Positions 51,855 through 63,644 of a DNA stretch of 64,000 nt are shown in pieces. A program made the position numbers and the translations under genes. The stretch is from an uncultured Lachnospiraceae bacterium (GTDB lineage Bacteria; Bacillota; Clostridia; Lachnospirales; Lachnospiraceae): contig CALWGV010000038.1 in the NCBI GenBank assembly GCA_944380185.1, positions 62,001 to 126,000 of the forward strand, read 5' to 3'. The first letter of the stretch is position 1. Every line of letters starts with the position of its first letter. Under the pieces are notes generated by a model. That model was given only the letters and a program-made list of their open reading frames with translations. It made no database searches and was not told the origin of the DNA.

Positions 51855-51902
51855 TAAAGATTATAAATTAATTAAAAAGAGAAGTCAACCCATACCCTTT
51901 CG

Positions 51903-51931
51903 TTGACAAGGCTTTTGTTCCATGGTATCAT
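51903..51931 (+). promoter_or_regulatory. Promoter of the 52063-53962 genes
   Basis: A perfect TTGACA (51903-51908) and TATCAT (51926-51931) are 17 bases apart. Confidence 0.7.
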
Positions 51932-52062
51932 CAAGACAATGAGTTTTCATTGTTATTGTCCTCCGTTTTTTTCCTACACCTTGCGGAGGGCAGCAGCGAT
52001 ACAGTCAGGCAGAATGCGGCCGCCGTTTCATGCGGGGCGGCTGCTGGAAAGGACTTTTGCAG

Positions 52063-52416
52063 ATGAGCAGAAATTCCACGACCGAAGAGACGGAGAAAAA
52101 ACAGAACAAAAAAACAGAAGAGGCAAAGGAGAGCGATCATCAGTACACCGAGGAGGAGATCAAGCAGATGTCCTACTGGCAGCTGTGGGGCCTTCGCCGC
52201 AAGGCCGGTATGCTCTACTATGTGCTGACCACCACCGTGTATGCTTTTTTAGTATACCTTTTTCTCAAGGTATGCTATATTTTCTACACGAAGAAATTCT
52301 CCGGCTTCAGCGTCGACTGGTGGGCGGTGCTGATCTGCATTGCCATCGGCCTGATTTACTGGTATGCCCATGAGCTTCTCTATCGGAAGCACAATCCGGA
52401 TGCAGACAAAAAGTGA
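52063..52416 (+). CDS. Small two-helix membrane protein
   Basis: A 117-residue protein: a charged N-terminal stretch (1-35) with many Lys/Glu, a YWQLWGLRRKAGMLYYV segment, then two membrane helices (about 53-72 and 85-103) and a charged end. No known family. ATG at 52063 after AAAGGACTTTTGCAG; it is followed by the AraD-like and HAD genes in the same direction. Confidence 0.65.
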   Translation: MSRNSTTEETEKKQNKKTEEAKESDHQYTEEEIKQMSYWQLWGLRRKAGMLYYVLTTTVYAFLVYLFLKVCYIFYTKKFSGFSVDWWAVLICIAIGLIYWYAHELLYRKHNPDADKK

Positions 52417-52475
52417 CCGTCTGCGGCAGCCTGCCCGGCTGCCCGGCGGCAATCGTCAGTAACGGAGGTTATGCC

Positions 52476-53117
52476 ATGTTTGAAAAAGAGAAAAAAGAGA
52501 TGCTTGAGTGTGCCCTGCAGATGAAGGAGTATCAGCTGATCTCCCTGACTGGAGGCAATGTCAGCATGCGTATGCCGGACGGCCTGTTCCTCGTGACTCC
52601 CTCCGGCATGTATTATGAAAAAATGGTTCCCGACGACATCGTGGTCATCGACGGCAAGGGAAATGTGGTGGAGGGCTGCCGCAAACCGTCCTCGGACACT
52701 CCCGCCCTTCTGTACATGTTCGAGCACATGCCTCAGATCAACGCCATCATTCACACTCACCAGCCTTATGCCACGGCCATCGGCATGACCAACGACCGTC
52801 TGCCGGCCTGTATGGTCACGATTATCGATGCCTGCCGCGCCGAAGTGCAGGTGGCTCCCTGGACGCCTTCCTCGGATATCGGCATGGGGATTCTGGCCAC
52901 CCAGTACGCGGGAGACTCTCTGGCCGTCATCATGAAACACCACGGCGTCATCACCTACGGAGACTCCCTGGAGCAGGCTCTCTTCGCCGCCGTATACCTG
53001 GAGGAAGCCTCCAAAACCTATGTGATGGCCCGCGTCATGGGCCCCGTGCCGGAGCTCTCCCCTGAGGATATCGCTCACGAGGCCGCCGGCTGGGCTACAT
53101 ACGGACAGGATAAATAA
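52476..53117 (+). CDS. Class II aldolase/epimerase-family enzyme
   Basis: A 213-residue AraD/FucA-fold enzyme with ATG at 52476 after GGAGG at 7 bases. Zinc ligands are seen in IHTHQPYA and MKHHGVITYG, and the TGGNVSMR nucleotide-fold loop is present. SSDTPALL has the Asp of AraD-type epimerases rather than the Glu of fuculose aldolase. It also has a C-terminal GWATYGQ like AraD. It lies 17 bases ahead of a HAD phosphatase. The substrate may be L-ribulose 5-phosphate or another ketose phosphate. Confidence 0.85.
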   Translation: MFEKEKKEMLECALQMKEYQLISLTGGNVSMRMPDGLFLVTPSGMYYEKMVPDDIVVIDGKGNVVEGCRKPSSDTPALLYMFEHMPQINAIIHTHQPYATAIGMTNDRLPACMVTIIDACRAEVQVAPWTPSSDIGMGILATQYAGDSLAVIMKHHGVITYGDSLEQALFAAVYLEEASKTYVMARVMGPVPELSPEDIAHEAAGWATYGQDK

Positions 53118-53134
53118 GCCGGAGGTGTTGTGCT

Positions 53135-53962
53135 ATGGGTGAACGAATCCAATGTGTCATCACCGATCTGGACTATACGCTGCTCAATTCGCAGCGCGAA
53201 ATACATCCCGACGACCTGACCGCCCTGCGTCTCCTGCAAGAATCGGGCATTCCTTTCACTTTCGTCACCGGCCGTCACTATATGTTTGCCCGAAAATTTG
53301 TCCGTCTCACTGGCCTGCGCCTCCCTTTTTCCAGCTCCAACGGAGCTCTGATCTGGGACCCTGCCGCGGGAAGGGCACTAAAGATCAATACCATCGACCC
53401 GGCGCTCTGCCGCCGGGTCGTCTCCCAGGGAATTTCCCTGGGCATTCCCATGTCGGTCCACGCTGTCTCGGGAATCTATGCCACCCCGGGCAATCCCAGA
53501 CTGCAGGTTTTCCGGGATTTCAACAGTCATCTGGATGATCCTTCGGATTATTTCATGCCGAACCTTCTGGAGCCGGACTCCTTCTCCTACGAGAATGTCT
53601 TCAAAATCTCTGCCTATAACCGGGAGGGACAGGATGTAAAGCAGCTCCTCTCTCCCCTTCTTGATCAGACCGATCTCCAGACCGACTATTCCGAAATCTG
53701 TCTGCTGGACATCACCCGCCCCGACTCCACCAAGGCCGACGGCGTCCGCGCCCTGGCTCACTTCATCGGCTTCGATCCGGCCCACGCCATGGCCTTCGGC
53801 GACAATCACAATGACCTCAGCCTCCTAAAGAGCGTCGGCCATCCCATCGCCATGGCCAACGCCGTCCCCGAGCTGAAAGCCATCGCCGAATTTGTGACCC
53901 GCTCCTGCGATGAAGCCGGTGTGAGCTATGCGCTGCAGCGGTTTTTTCCCACCGATACCTGA
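53135..53962 (+). CDS. Cof-type HAD phosphatase
   Basis: A 275-residue HAD-IIB phosphatase with DLDYTLLN (motif I), VTGRHYMF, the motif III Lys in DSTKADGVR, and FGDNHNDLSLL. It follows the AraD-like gene with 17 bases between, so the pair form an operon that parallels the araD-HAD pair at 34761-36295. ATG after GGAGGTGTTGTGCT. Confidence 0.9.
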   Translation: MGERIQCVITDLDYTLLNSQREIHPDDLTALRLLQESGIPFTFVTGRHYMFARKFVRLTGLRLPFSSSNGALIWDPAAGRALKINTIDPALCRRVVSQGISLGIPMSVHAVSGIYATPGNPRLQVFRDFNSHLDDPSDYFMPNLLEPDSFSYENVFKISAYNREGQDVKQLLSPLLDQTDLQTDYSEICLLDITRPDSTKADGVRALAHFIGFDPAHAMAFGDNHNDLSLLKSVGHPIAMANAVPELKAIAEFVTRSCDEAGVSYALQRFFPTDT

Positions 53963-53981
53963 GACTCCTCCTACACCTGAT

Positions 53982-54003
53982 GAGGCCGCCTGCCGGCGGC
54001 CTC
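53982..54003. other. GC-rich hairpin, repeat of 12290-12305
   Basis: GAGGCCGCC-TGCC-GGCGGCCTC has a 9-bp stem, without a T tail. Its core (53985-54000) is identical to the hairpin at 12290-12305. It may be a weak terminator for the HAD gene or part of a short dispersed repeat. Confidence 0.4.
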
Positions 54004-54031
54004 GCAACAGATTCCTGACGTCTGACTCACT

Positions 54032-54667
54032 TCATTTTTCTCCCCCAAACTCCAGCGTCACCGCCTGCACCAGAGTCATCCCCTCAAGCCTGGACGGTTC
54101 AAAATAATACTGCAGGGAAGCGCTGGGCAGATTCATCCCTTTATCATACACCATGAGAGCCACAGGTATCTCTTCATGCAAATGGATTTCCGCAAACTCC
54201 GGCAAAAAAATCCGACTCGCCGATGCAATACTTTCCTCGGGCACTACAGCTTCCGTCTGATAGGCCGCAAGTCCCTCCGTATTCAAATACAGCTCCATAC
54301 TGTAATCTTCCTTCAGCCGCATGGCAAAAACACCAGACAACGCCTCATCTTGACTTTGCTGTGCATCCACAGAAATGCCCCCTGCCCTTACTTCTTCCCA
54401 GGTATTGTCTTCCTGCAGCTGGTAAACGTGCAGATCCAGACTGGTCGCCTCTGCAGGCGCACGAAACGAGAGAATCTGCGATGTATCAGACAATCCCAGA
54501 GACTCCAATATATATTCCTCTCTCTCCGTCAATTCATATGGAGCAATCCCCTCCCGGGAAAGTCCGCCGCTAAGATCTGACGTCGTTTCACATCCACATC
54601 CGGCAACACTTCCCCCGGCCAGCAGTATCGCAGCCAGGCATAAAGCCGCCAATCCTTTTCTCTTCAT
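54032..54667 (-). CDS. Hypothetical lipoprotein
   Basis: A 211-residue secreted lipoprotein with a signal and lipobox SVAGC. The mature part is rich in Glu, Leu and Ser and seems mostly beta; it has no family I recognise. ATG after GGGAGGAGAATATAG. It is separated from the V-ATPase operon by 294 bases that contain a long hairpin. Confidence 0.65.
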   Translation of the reverse strand: MKRKGLAALCLAAILLAGGSVAGCGCETTSDLSGGLSREGIAPYELTEREEYILESLGLSDTSQILSFRAPAEATSLDLHVYQLQEDNTWEEVRAGGISVDAQQSQDEALSGVFAMRLKEDYSMELYLNTEGLAAYQTEAVVPEESIASASRIFLPEFAEIHLHEEIPVALMVYDKGMNLPSASLQYYFEPSRLEGMTLVQAVTLEFGGEK

Positions 54668-54961
54668 CTATATTCTCCTCCCATCTTCTCCTATATCCTC
54701 CCATAAATTTTCCGCCCTCACAACAGGCTGACCACAGCATTCCCGCTGTCATAACCGTCCATATCATTCCCTCTGTCATGCGCGGAGCCTTTCGCCGGCC
54801 GCGCCTCCCTGCGCCCGACTTTCCCGAGTCTTCGAAACACCTGGGCCCCGGTCCTTCCGCGTTGAAACAAAAAAGAAGCATGTCTGAGCGCGGGCACAGC
54901 CTGCGCGAGTTCTTCTTTTTTGTTTCGCTCTTAGCGGAAGGGCCGGGGCCCAAATGGTGTT
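54668..54961. other. Intergenic region between the lipoprotein and V-ATPase subunit D genes
   Basis: No gene is seen. The larger part, 54834-54963, is a long imperfect hairpin (see separate entry) whose right arm overlaps the stop of the subunit D gene. Confidence 0.6.
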
Positions 54962-54963
54962 TC
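54834..54963. repeat. Long imperfect hairpin, about 130 bases
   Basis: The left arm (54834-54878) and right arm (54912-54963) pair over about 45 bases with small bulges: GAAACACC, GGGCCCCGG, CCTTCCGC and GAAACAAAAAAGAAG all recur in complement. A further small GCGC-GGGC-ACA-GCC-TGCGC hairpin is in the loop. Runs of T in each arm could give termination on either strand. It lies at the end of the V-ATPase operon. Confidence 0.75.
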
Positions 54964-55624
54964 AAGACGAGGGAACCGGAGGGTGCAGGGAGGCGGCGGC
55001 GATCATATCCTGCACCTTCATCAGCCTCACCTGTGTGCTTCTCTCATTTTCATCCAGTTTCATCGTAATATACTTTATTTTCTCCTGAGCGTCAGGGATC
55101 ATCACATGCTCCAGAGCGTTGACGCGGCGTCTGGTCTTCTCGATCTCCGCCGCCATCAGCTGGCAGGATTTCTCCACCTCGGCCAGCCGCAGCATATCCG
55201 GCAGCAGGTCGGACAGGGATTTGACCGCCTGGTCCAGATCGCCGGAGGTAAAGGCAAAGCCGTAGGAGTAAATGTCTCCCTCGTCGGCGCTGCGAAACCT
55301 GCAGGCAAAGGCCGGGATGTTCACGCTCATCACATTTTTCGTCCCTACCTCCAGATAGACCTCCTGCTTGGGGGCCAGGAGAGCCGTATTTAACACCTGG
55401 TCGGAGGAGACGGCCTTGGCCAGGACGAAGTTTTTATTGGCGGCCGCAAGTCCCGCCTCCACCTTTTCGCGCAGAGCCTTATTCTCCCGCACCAGATCGA
55501 GGAACTGGCGCATCAGCTCATCCCTCTTGTCTTTCAGAAGTTTGTGACCCCTCATGGCCGTGGTCAGCCTTTTTTTCTGGCGGGACAGCTCCATCCGGGT
55601 GGGATTTACCTGGGTTGATGCCAT
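54962..55624 (-). CDS. atpD: V-type ATPase subunit D
   Basis: A 220-residue central stalk subunit, the coiled-coil rotor that turns inside the A3B3 ring. It starts with [32 protein letters not shown], typical of the family, and ends in another long helix. Last gene of the operon. ATG after GGGAGGGATGAGAA. Confidence 0.93.
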   Translation of the reverse strand: MASTQVNPTRMELSRQKKRLTTAMRGHKLLKDKRDELMRQFLDLVRENKALREKVEAGLAAANKNFVLAKAVSSDQVLNTALLAPKQEVYLEVGTKNVMSVNIPAFACRFRSADEGDIYSYGFAFTSGDLDQAVKSLSDLLPDMLRLAEVEKSCQLMAAEIEKTRRRVNALEHVMIPDAQEKIKYITMKLDENERSTQVRLMKVQDMIAAASLHPPVPSS

Positions 55625-55638
55625 TTCTCATCCCTCCC

Positions 55639-57009
55639 TTACTTGCCGTAATACAGATCCAGATACTTGTCGTCGATACGCTTGAGCTCCGCCCGGGGAA
55701 GCATGGACAAAAGCTTCCAACCGATATTAAGCGTCTCCTCAATGTCCCGGTCCGTATCGTAGCCCTGGGACACATACTCCTGCTCGAAAGCGTCGGCAAA
55801 CCGAGCGTAGATCTTGTCGATATCGGTCAGGGCAGCCTCGCCTAAGACCACCATCAGCTCCTTGGCCTCCTTGCCTCTGGCATAGGCGGCGAACAGCTGG
55901 TTCAGAGTATTGGAGTGGTCGGCCCTGGTCTTTCCCTCGCCGATTCCCTTGTCCTTCAGACGGGAAAGGCTGGGCAGAACGTCGATGGGCGGGGTCACCC
56001 CCTTGCGGTAGAGATCGCGGCTTAAGATAAGCTGGCCCTCGGTGATGTAGCCGGTCAGGTCGGGGATCGGGTGCGTCTTGTCATCCTCGGGCATGGTCAG
56101 GATGGGAATCATCGTGATGGAGCCCTTTTTGCCCTTCTGTCTTCCGGCCCTCTCGTACATGGATGCCAGGTCGGTGTACATGTAGCCGGGGTAGCCGCGC
56201 CGTCCCGGCACCTCCTTGCGGGCCGCCGAGATTTCGCGCAGGGCGTCGGCATAGTTGGTGATATCGGTCAGGATGACCAACACATGCATATCCTTGTCAA
56301 AGGCCAGGTATTCGGCGGCCGTCAGGGCCATGCGGGGGGTGGAAATACGCTCCACCGCCGGGTCATTGGCCAGGTTGACGAACATCACCGTCCGGTCGAT
56401 GGCCCCGGTGTCCTTAAAGCTCTGGACAAAGAAGTTGGACTCCTCAAAGGTAATGCCCATGGCGGCGAAAACCACCGCAAAGGGCTCCGAGGTCCCGCGC
56501 ACCTTGGCCTGACGGGCAATCTGTGCCGCCAGATTGGCGTGGGGCAGACCGCTGGCCGAGAAAATCGGCAGCTTCTGGCCGCGGACCAGGGTGTTCAGGC
56601 CGTCGATGGCCGAGATGCCGGTCTGGATAAACTCCTGGGGATAACTGCGGGCCGCCGGGTTCATCGGCAAGCCATTGATATCACGGCGGGCCTCCGGCAG
56701 GATCTCCGGTCCCCCGTCGATGGGACGGCCCAGACCGTCGAAGACGCGGCCCAGCATATCCTCCGATACGCCCAGCTCCATGGTCCGTCCCAGGAAGCGG
56801 ACCTTGCTGCTCTCTAAGTTGATGCCGGTGGAGCTCTCAAAAAGCTGCACCATGGCGGTATCGCCGTCGATCTCCAGCACGCGGCAGCGGCGGGTCTCGC
56901 CGCCGGCCAGCTCGATCTCCCCCAGCTCGTCGTAGGTGACGTTTTCCACGCCCTTTACCATCATCAGAGGGCCTGCCACTTCCTGTATGGTTCTGTATTC
57001 CTTCGGCAT
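55639..57009 (-). CDS. atpB: V-type ATPase subunit B
   Basis: A 456-residue non-catalytic hexamer subunit, with [22 protein letters not shown] start and the P-loop degenerate region [18 protein letters not shown] as in all V-ATPase B subunits. Arg finger near [10 protein letters not shown]. Length typical. ATG after AAAGGAGGACAGATAAC; the stop is 14 bases before the subunit D start. Confidence 0.95.
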   Translation of the reverse strand: MPKEYRTIQEVAGPLMMVKGVENVTYDELGEIELAGGETRRCRVLEIDGDTAMVQLFESSTGINLESSKVRFLGRTMELGVSEDMLGRVFDGLGRPIDGGPEILPEARRDINGLPMNPAARSYPQEFIQTGISAIDGLNTLVRGQKLPIFSASGLPHANLAAQIARQAKVRGTSEPFAVVFAAMGITFEESNFFVQSFKDTGAIDRTVMFVNLANDPAVERISTPRMALTAAEYLAFDKDMHVLVILTDITNYADALREISAARKEVPGRRGYPGYMYTDLASMYERAGRQKGKKGSITMIPILTMPEDDKTHPIPDLTGYITEGQLILSRDLYRKGVTPPIDVLPSLSRLKDKGIGEGKTRADHSNTLNQLFAAYARGKEAKELMVVLGEAALTDIDKIYARFADAFEQEYVSQGYDTDRDIEETLNIGWKLLSMLPRAELKRIDDKYLDLYYGK

Positions 57010-57010
57010 G

Positions 57011-58780
57011 TTATCTGTCCTCCTTTGACGTCAAATCGGCAAGCTCCGAAGAAAGCTCTTCGATCACCTTATCGTAGGCCTCCTCCAGATCCGTGTCGTG
57101 GATATATTTGAAGCGGCCGATCTGCTCGCGGACCGCCAGGCTCACCAGCTTGTTCACATCTGCTCCCTGATCCAGCGCTTCCTGACACTTGTCATAGTAG
57201 GCCAGCACCAGCTTCATCATCCGGTACTGCTTCTCCAGAGGGGTGTAGGTGTCCACCTCATGGAAGGAGTTCTGATGCAGGAAGTCCTCGCGGATGGAGC
57301 GGGCCGCCTCCAGCTTCAGCCGGTCGGGGGCGGACAGGGCGTCCATGCCGACTAACTGCACGATCTCCTGCAGCTCCGCCTCGTCCTGCAAAAGACGCAT
57401 CATCCGGCTGCGGCAGTTCATCCAGTCCTCATGGACATGGCTGTCAAACCAGGCTCCCAGGCTGTCCAGATACAGGGAGTAGCTGGTCAGCCAGTTGATG
57501 GCCGGGAAGTGTCTCTGGTAGGCCAGAGAGGAATCCAGGCCCCAGAACACCTTGACTATGCGCAGGGTCGCCTGGGATACCGGCTCCGAGATATCGCCGC
57601 CGGGCGGGGATACGGCTCCGATAACAGACAGAGCACCCTCTCTGCCCTCATGGCCCAGGGAAACCACGCGGCCGGCCCGCTCGTAGAACTGAGCCAGACG
57701 GCTTCCCAGATAGGCGGGATAGCCTTCCTCGCCGGGCATCTCCTGGAGGCGTCCGCTCATCTCGCGCAGGGCCTCGGCCCAGCGGGAGGTGGAATCGGCC
57801 ATCAGGGCCACCGAGTATCCCATGTCGCGGAAGTATTCGGCGATGGTGATGCCGGTATAAATCGAGGCCTCACGGGCCGCCACCGGCATATCGGAGGTGT
57901 TGGCAATCAGCACCGTCCGCTCCATCAGGGAATAGCCGCTCTTGGGGTCCTTAAGCTCCGGAAATTCGTTCAGCACGTCGGTCATCTCATTGCCGCGCTC
58001 TCCGCAGCCGATATAGACCACGATATCCGCCTCCGCCCATTTTGCCAGCTGATGCTGGATCACGGTCTTGCCGGAGCCGAAGGGACCGGGCACAGCAGCC
58101 ACGCCGCCCTTGGCGATGGGAAACATGGCGTCGATTACTCTCTGGCCGGTGACCAGAGGCATATCCGGAGGAAGCTTTTCCTTGTAGGGACGGCCGGAGC
58201 GCACCGGCCACTTCTGCATCAGAGTCAGCTTCTTTTCGCCGCCCTCCGTCTGCAGGACGGCCACCGTATCCTCCACGGTGTAATCCCCTTCGCTTATGGA
58301 AAGGATCGTTCCCTTCATACCCGGCGGAACCATGATCTTGTGGGAGACAATATGGGTCTCCTGCACCGTTCCGATCACATCGCCGCCCTCCACCTCATCC
58401 CCGGCCTCCACCGCCGGAACAAAATGCCAGACATTCTCTCTTTTTAAAGAAGGCACCTCCACCCCTCGCTTTAAGAGATTGCTGTCGGTGGCCTTCATAA
58501 TATCATCCAGGGGCCTCTGAATGCCGTCGTAGATACTGCCGATCAGTCCCGGGCCCAGTTCCACCGACAGGGGCATGCCGGTGGATTCCACCGGCTCGCC
58601 GGGCCCCAGTCCTGCTGTCTCCTCATATACCTGAATGGACGCCTGGTCGCCGTGCATCTCGATGATTTCGCCGATGAGACGTTCTCCGGCCACGCGCACC
58701 ACATCGTACATGTTGGCGTCCCGCATCCCCTCGGCGATGACCAGAGGTCCCGCTACTTTCTTAATGATGCCCTTGCTCAT
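57011..58780 (-). CDS. atpA: V-type ATPase catalytic subunit A
   Basis: A 589-residue catalytic subunit with Walker [10 protein letters not shown] near residue 235, Walker [10 protein letters not shown], catalytic Glu in GCGERGNEM, and the long insertion typical of V-type A subunits (about 120-190). The ATG at 58780 is chosen over a GTG at 58792, since [13 protein letters not shown] is the family start. It follows copy 2 of the palindromic repeat. Probably pairs with subunit B as a trimer of dimers. Confidence 0.95.
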   Translation of the reverse strand: MSKGIIKKVAGPLVIAEGMRDANMYDVVRVAGERLIGEIIEMHGDQASIQVYEETAGLGPGEPVESTGMPLSVELGPGLIGSIYDGIQRPLDDIMKATDSNLLKRGVEVPSLKRENVWHFVPAVEAGDEVEGGDVIGTVQETHIVSHKIMVPPGMKGTILSISEGDYTVEDTVAVLQTEGGEKKLTLMQKWPVRSGRPYKEKLPPDMPLVTGQRVIDAMFPIAKGGVAAVPGPFGSGKTVIQHQLAKWAEADIVVYIGCGERGNEMTDVLNEFPELKDPKSGYSLMERTVLIANTSDMPVAAREASIYTGITIAEYFRDMGYSVALMADSTSRWAEALREMSGRLQEMPGEEGYPAYLGSRLAQFYERAGRVVSLGHEGREGALSVIGAVSPPGGDISEPVSQATLRIVKVFWGLDSSLAYQRHFPAINWLTSYSLYLDSLGAWFDSHVHEDWMNCRSRMMRLLQDEAELQEIVQLVGMDALSAPDRLKLEAARSIREDFLHQNSFHEVDTYTPLEKQYRMMKLVLAYYDKCQEALDQGADVNKLVSLAVREQIGRFKYIHDTDLEEAYDKVIEELSSELADLTSKEDR

Positions 58781-58823
58781 TTTGGTCCACACCTGCCTTT
58801 CTCTATCTTTTTATTATTCCGAT

Positions 58824-58892
58824 GATACCAAGGTCAGAAGTCCTCCTGCAGGCAAGTTTGCGTCGGATTTTGACCTTTTAACCCTGATATCA
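58824..58892. repeat. Dispersed palindromic repeat, copy 2, inside the V-ATPase operon
   Basis: TGATACCAAGGTCAGAAG pairs with CTTTTAACCCTGATATCA across an inner CTCCTGCAGGCAAGTTTGCGT. The match to copy 1 (93-155) includes GTTTGCGTCGGATTTTGACC with one change. Three of the four arm differences give G-U pairs when the minus strand is RNA, the transcribed strand. The stop of subunit F is within the base of the stem. Confidence 0.7.
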
Positions 58893-59198
58893 TATGATAT
58901 CCGAGCCCACCGCCCGTTCCACGGATTTCTTCACCTGGGCGATGCCCGCCCCCGTATTGCCCGCCACACCGGGGATCAGAATCACCGCGGGAATCTGTTT
59001 TTCCCGGTAGAGATCAACCGCATCCGGTATCTGGGCGGCCAAAGCTTCCGTGATATAAATCACCGCATATCCGTCCTCGGCCAGCTCCTTGAGCTTCTGC
59101 GCCCCTTCACCGGCCTCTGTCACCGGCACAGTGTGAAAACCCACGGCGGCAAAGCCGTAAATACTGTCGTAGTCACCTATAACTGCTACCTTATACAT
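58890..59198 (-). CDS. atpF: V-type ATPase subunit F
   Basis: A 102-residue subunit F (NtpG-type), start MYKVAVIGDYDSIYGFAAVG, Rossmann-like; it binds the D subunit at the tip of the rotor. Overlaps the subunit C stop by 8 bases. A hairpin repeat follows in the 110-base gap before atpA. Confidence 0.9.
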   Translation of the reverse strand: MYKVAVIGDYDSIYGFAAVGFHTVPVTEAGEGAQKLKELAEDGYAVIYITEALAAQIPDAVDLYREKQIPAVILIPGVAGNTGAGIAQVKKSVERAVGSDII

Positions 59199-60165
59199 AC
59201 ATCTCCCTCAGCCTTTCCCGGATAATCTCATCGGGAAGGCCGCTCTGCTTTCCCGACAGCACCATGCGGACACACTTGATCTCGTTTTTTCTGGCCAGGA
59301 TATAGGCCGCCAGCGGCCCGACTGTAAAAGGGTTGACCTTCTGGGGCTTTATATGCTCGATGATCAGATTGTCGCACCACCGCTCAAAGGCAGTAAAGGA
59401 TTCCTTAAGCGCCGCAGCGGCGGGCGCATAATCCGTATTCGTCAGATACTCGGCCACGCTGTCCACGCCTGCAAGGGCCGCCCGCGAGAGGGCCGCCAGA
59501 TCCAGCTCCTCCACCGGAGCCAGAGCTCTTTCAATAAAATCCAGGGACTTGCCCAGCCGACCGCAGCGCACCGCAATCTTGATATCGGCAGCCACCGCCG
59601 TCAGCACGGCGTACTCCCGGATTACCTCGTTTTCCGCCTTCTTTCCCGCCTGGTACATAGCCGTAAGCCCGGCCCGGTCCAGAATAATATCGCACAGCTG
59701 ACCGTCGCCGGTGTGCAGCAGAGTCTCTCTGGCCTCCTCGCCGGCCTTACGCATCTCTTCCGGCAGGGCGGAGAAATCCTTCTGCTCCGCCGCCAGACGC
59801 ATTTTCTCCGGATCAATGGTGCCTCCGTCCACAAACACGCGGGAGGCATCCACTTTTGTCCCCGTGCAGGCAAGCTTCACCGCTGCCTTCAGATTGTGAT
59901 AGTCGTCGGTGATCCGAAAAACGTCAAAGACCGACATATCCTTCACCATCTCGCCGATCAGGCTCCAGGTCTTCTTCGTCTCCGCCGCCAGCATATTGTC
60001 CGCCGTCAGATCTTCATCGGGATTGCCCCAGCCCCGATCCGCCAGAATCCGCAGAGCCTCGTCGCAGGACCTGGCAGCCAGCAGCTGTTCTATGGCGGCA
60101 TTCCCCAGAAGCGACATCTCCTTTGCCCGGATTCGCGCCACCGCATAGGTATAATCTTTGCTCAT
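59191..60165 (-). CDS. atpC: V-type ATPase subunit C
   Basis: A 324-residue, mostly helical subunit C (family V_ATP_synt_C, NtpC) that joins the rotor stalk to the membrane ring. It carries YAVARIRAKEMSLL near the start and typical helix repeats. ATG after GGAGGAGATCC. Confidence 0.9.
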   Translation of the reverse strand: MSKDYTYAVARIRAKEMSLLGNAAIEQLLAARSCDEALRILADRGWGNPDEDLTADNMLAAETKKTWSLIGEMVKDMSVFDVFRITDDYHNLKAAVKLACTGTKVDASRVFVDGGTIDPEKMRLAAEQKDFSALPEEMRKAGEEARETLLHTGDGQLCDIILDRAGLTAMYQAGKKAENEVIREYAVLTAVAADIKIAVRCGRLGKSLDFIERALAPVEELDLAALSRAALAGVDSVAEYLTNTDYAPAAAALKESFTAFERWCDNLIIEHIKPQKVNPFTVGPLAAYILARKNEIKCVRMVLSGKQSGLPDEIIRERLREMYV

Positions 60166-60189
60166 GGATCTCCTCCTTTCTGGGGTCCG

Positions 60190-60783
60190 TCACGCAAAAA
60201 GGAATGCGTGAACCTGATCCTGCAGCTTTTCCCTCTGCGCGGCAAACAAAGCCTCAAAAGAACAGTTTTCTTCTATTCCGCCGTAAATCAGCACAAAGCC
60301 TCCGTCGATCTGGCAGGTTTCATCGGAGATCGCAAGCGTTCCGCCCCGCGCGGCAGCTGCTTCGCTCACCGTCCGGGCAAAGCCCTCCGGCAGCCGTTCT
60401 CTATCCTTCTTATTAAAGCGAATTTCGCCGTCTCCCTCCCGGGCATAGATTCCCGCCAGCCGGGCAATCAGGGCAAAATACTCTTCCTCCGGCAGTGTCA
60501 GCAGGGATTTAAGAGCCTTGCCGATGATCTGGCCGATCACCTGCTGCTTGGCCGCCAGCAGCTGTTTTCTGCGCTCCATCAAAGCTGCGCTGCGGCTTTT
60601 TTTCAGGATATCCTCCCTGACGCTCACCGCCTCCGCTTCCGCCTCCCGGGCCAGAGCTTCGCAAGTCTCTCCGGCCTGAGCCAGCGTCCCGGCCGCCCGC
60701 TCCTGAGCCGCCTTCACGATCTCATCGGAGGAAATCCTGGCCTCTTCTTCGATTTGATTAATAATTTTTTCCAGTCCGGTCAT
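60190..60783 (-). CDS. atpE: V-type ATPase subunit E
   Basis: A 197-residue peripheral stalk subunit, a coiled-coil N-terminus (about 1-100, many Ala/Glu) and a globular end. Family match by context and by the ISSDEIVKAAQERAAGTLAQA start. ATG after AAGGGTGAGC. Confidence 0.85.
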   Translation of the reverse strand: MTGLEKIINQIEEEARISSDEIVKAAQERAAGTLAQAGETCEALAREAEAEAVSVREDILKKSRSAALMERRKQLLAAKQQVIGQIIGKALKSLLTLPEEEYFALIARLAGIYAREGDGEIRFNKKDRERLPEGFARTVSEAAAARGGTLAISDETCQIDGGFVLIYGGIEENCSFEALFAAQREKLQDQVHAFLFA

Positions 60784-60800
60784 CGTCTGCTCACCCTTTC

Positions 60801-63298
<2,498 letters not shown>

Positions 63299-63319
63299 TT
63301 GATCACCTTCTTTTCTCTG

Positions 63320-63640
63320 TCAGCCGGAGATGCCGGTCACCTGGCCCGTCACCAGGCGCACCGCCTCCTTTTCCTTCTGAGCGGCCAGAGCCTTCAGAGC
63401 CTCCACATCCTTTGCTCCCTCCAGCGCACACTCCCTCGCTTCATTCTCCCCCTGCGCCTCGGCCTCATCGCGGGCGGTCTGTACCGCCTGCGACGCCTGA
63501 TTTTTCGCCTGGCGAATCATCTCCTCAGCCTGCTGCGCGGCTCTCTTTTCTATATCCGCAGCTCTCTTTCTGGCCTCATCGCGGGTTTTAGCCGCCTGGG
63601 TTTCAGCCTGGCGGATTTTTTCCATCATCTCCTTGGCCAC
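63320..63640 (-). CDS. atpH: V-type ATPase subunit H/G (NtpF-like)
   Basis: A 106-residue, almost entirely coiled-coil protein (Ala, Glu, Lys, Gln) in the place of NtpF, forming a peripheral stalk with subunit E. GTG start at 63640 after AGGAG, just 4 bases beyond the rpiB stop; a start at the following ATG is also possible. Confidence 0.8.
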   Translation of the reverse strand: MAKEMMEKIRQAETQAAKTRDEARKRAADIEKRAAQQAEEMIRQAKNQASQAVQTARDEAEAQGENEARECALEGAKDVEALKALAAQKEKEAVRLVTGQVTGISG

Positions 63641-63644
63641 TCTC

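Noticed and set aside
53135..53962. The three HAD phosphatases as recent duplicates
   Set aside because: They share the Cof domain plan but differ through most of their sequences by eye; this is a large family with many copies per genome.
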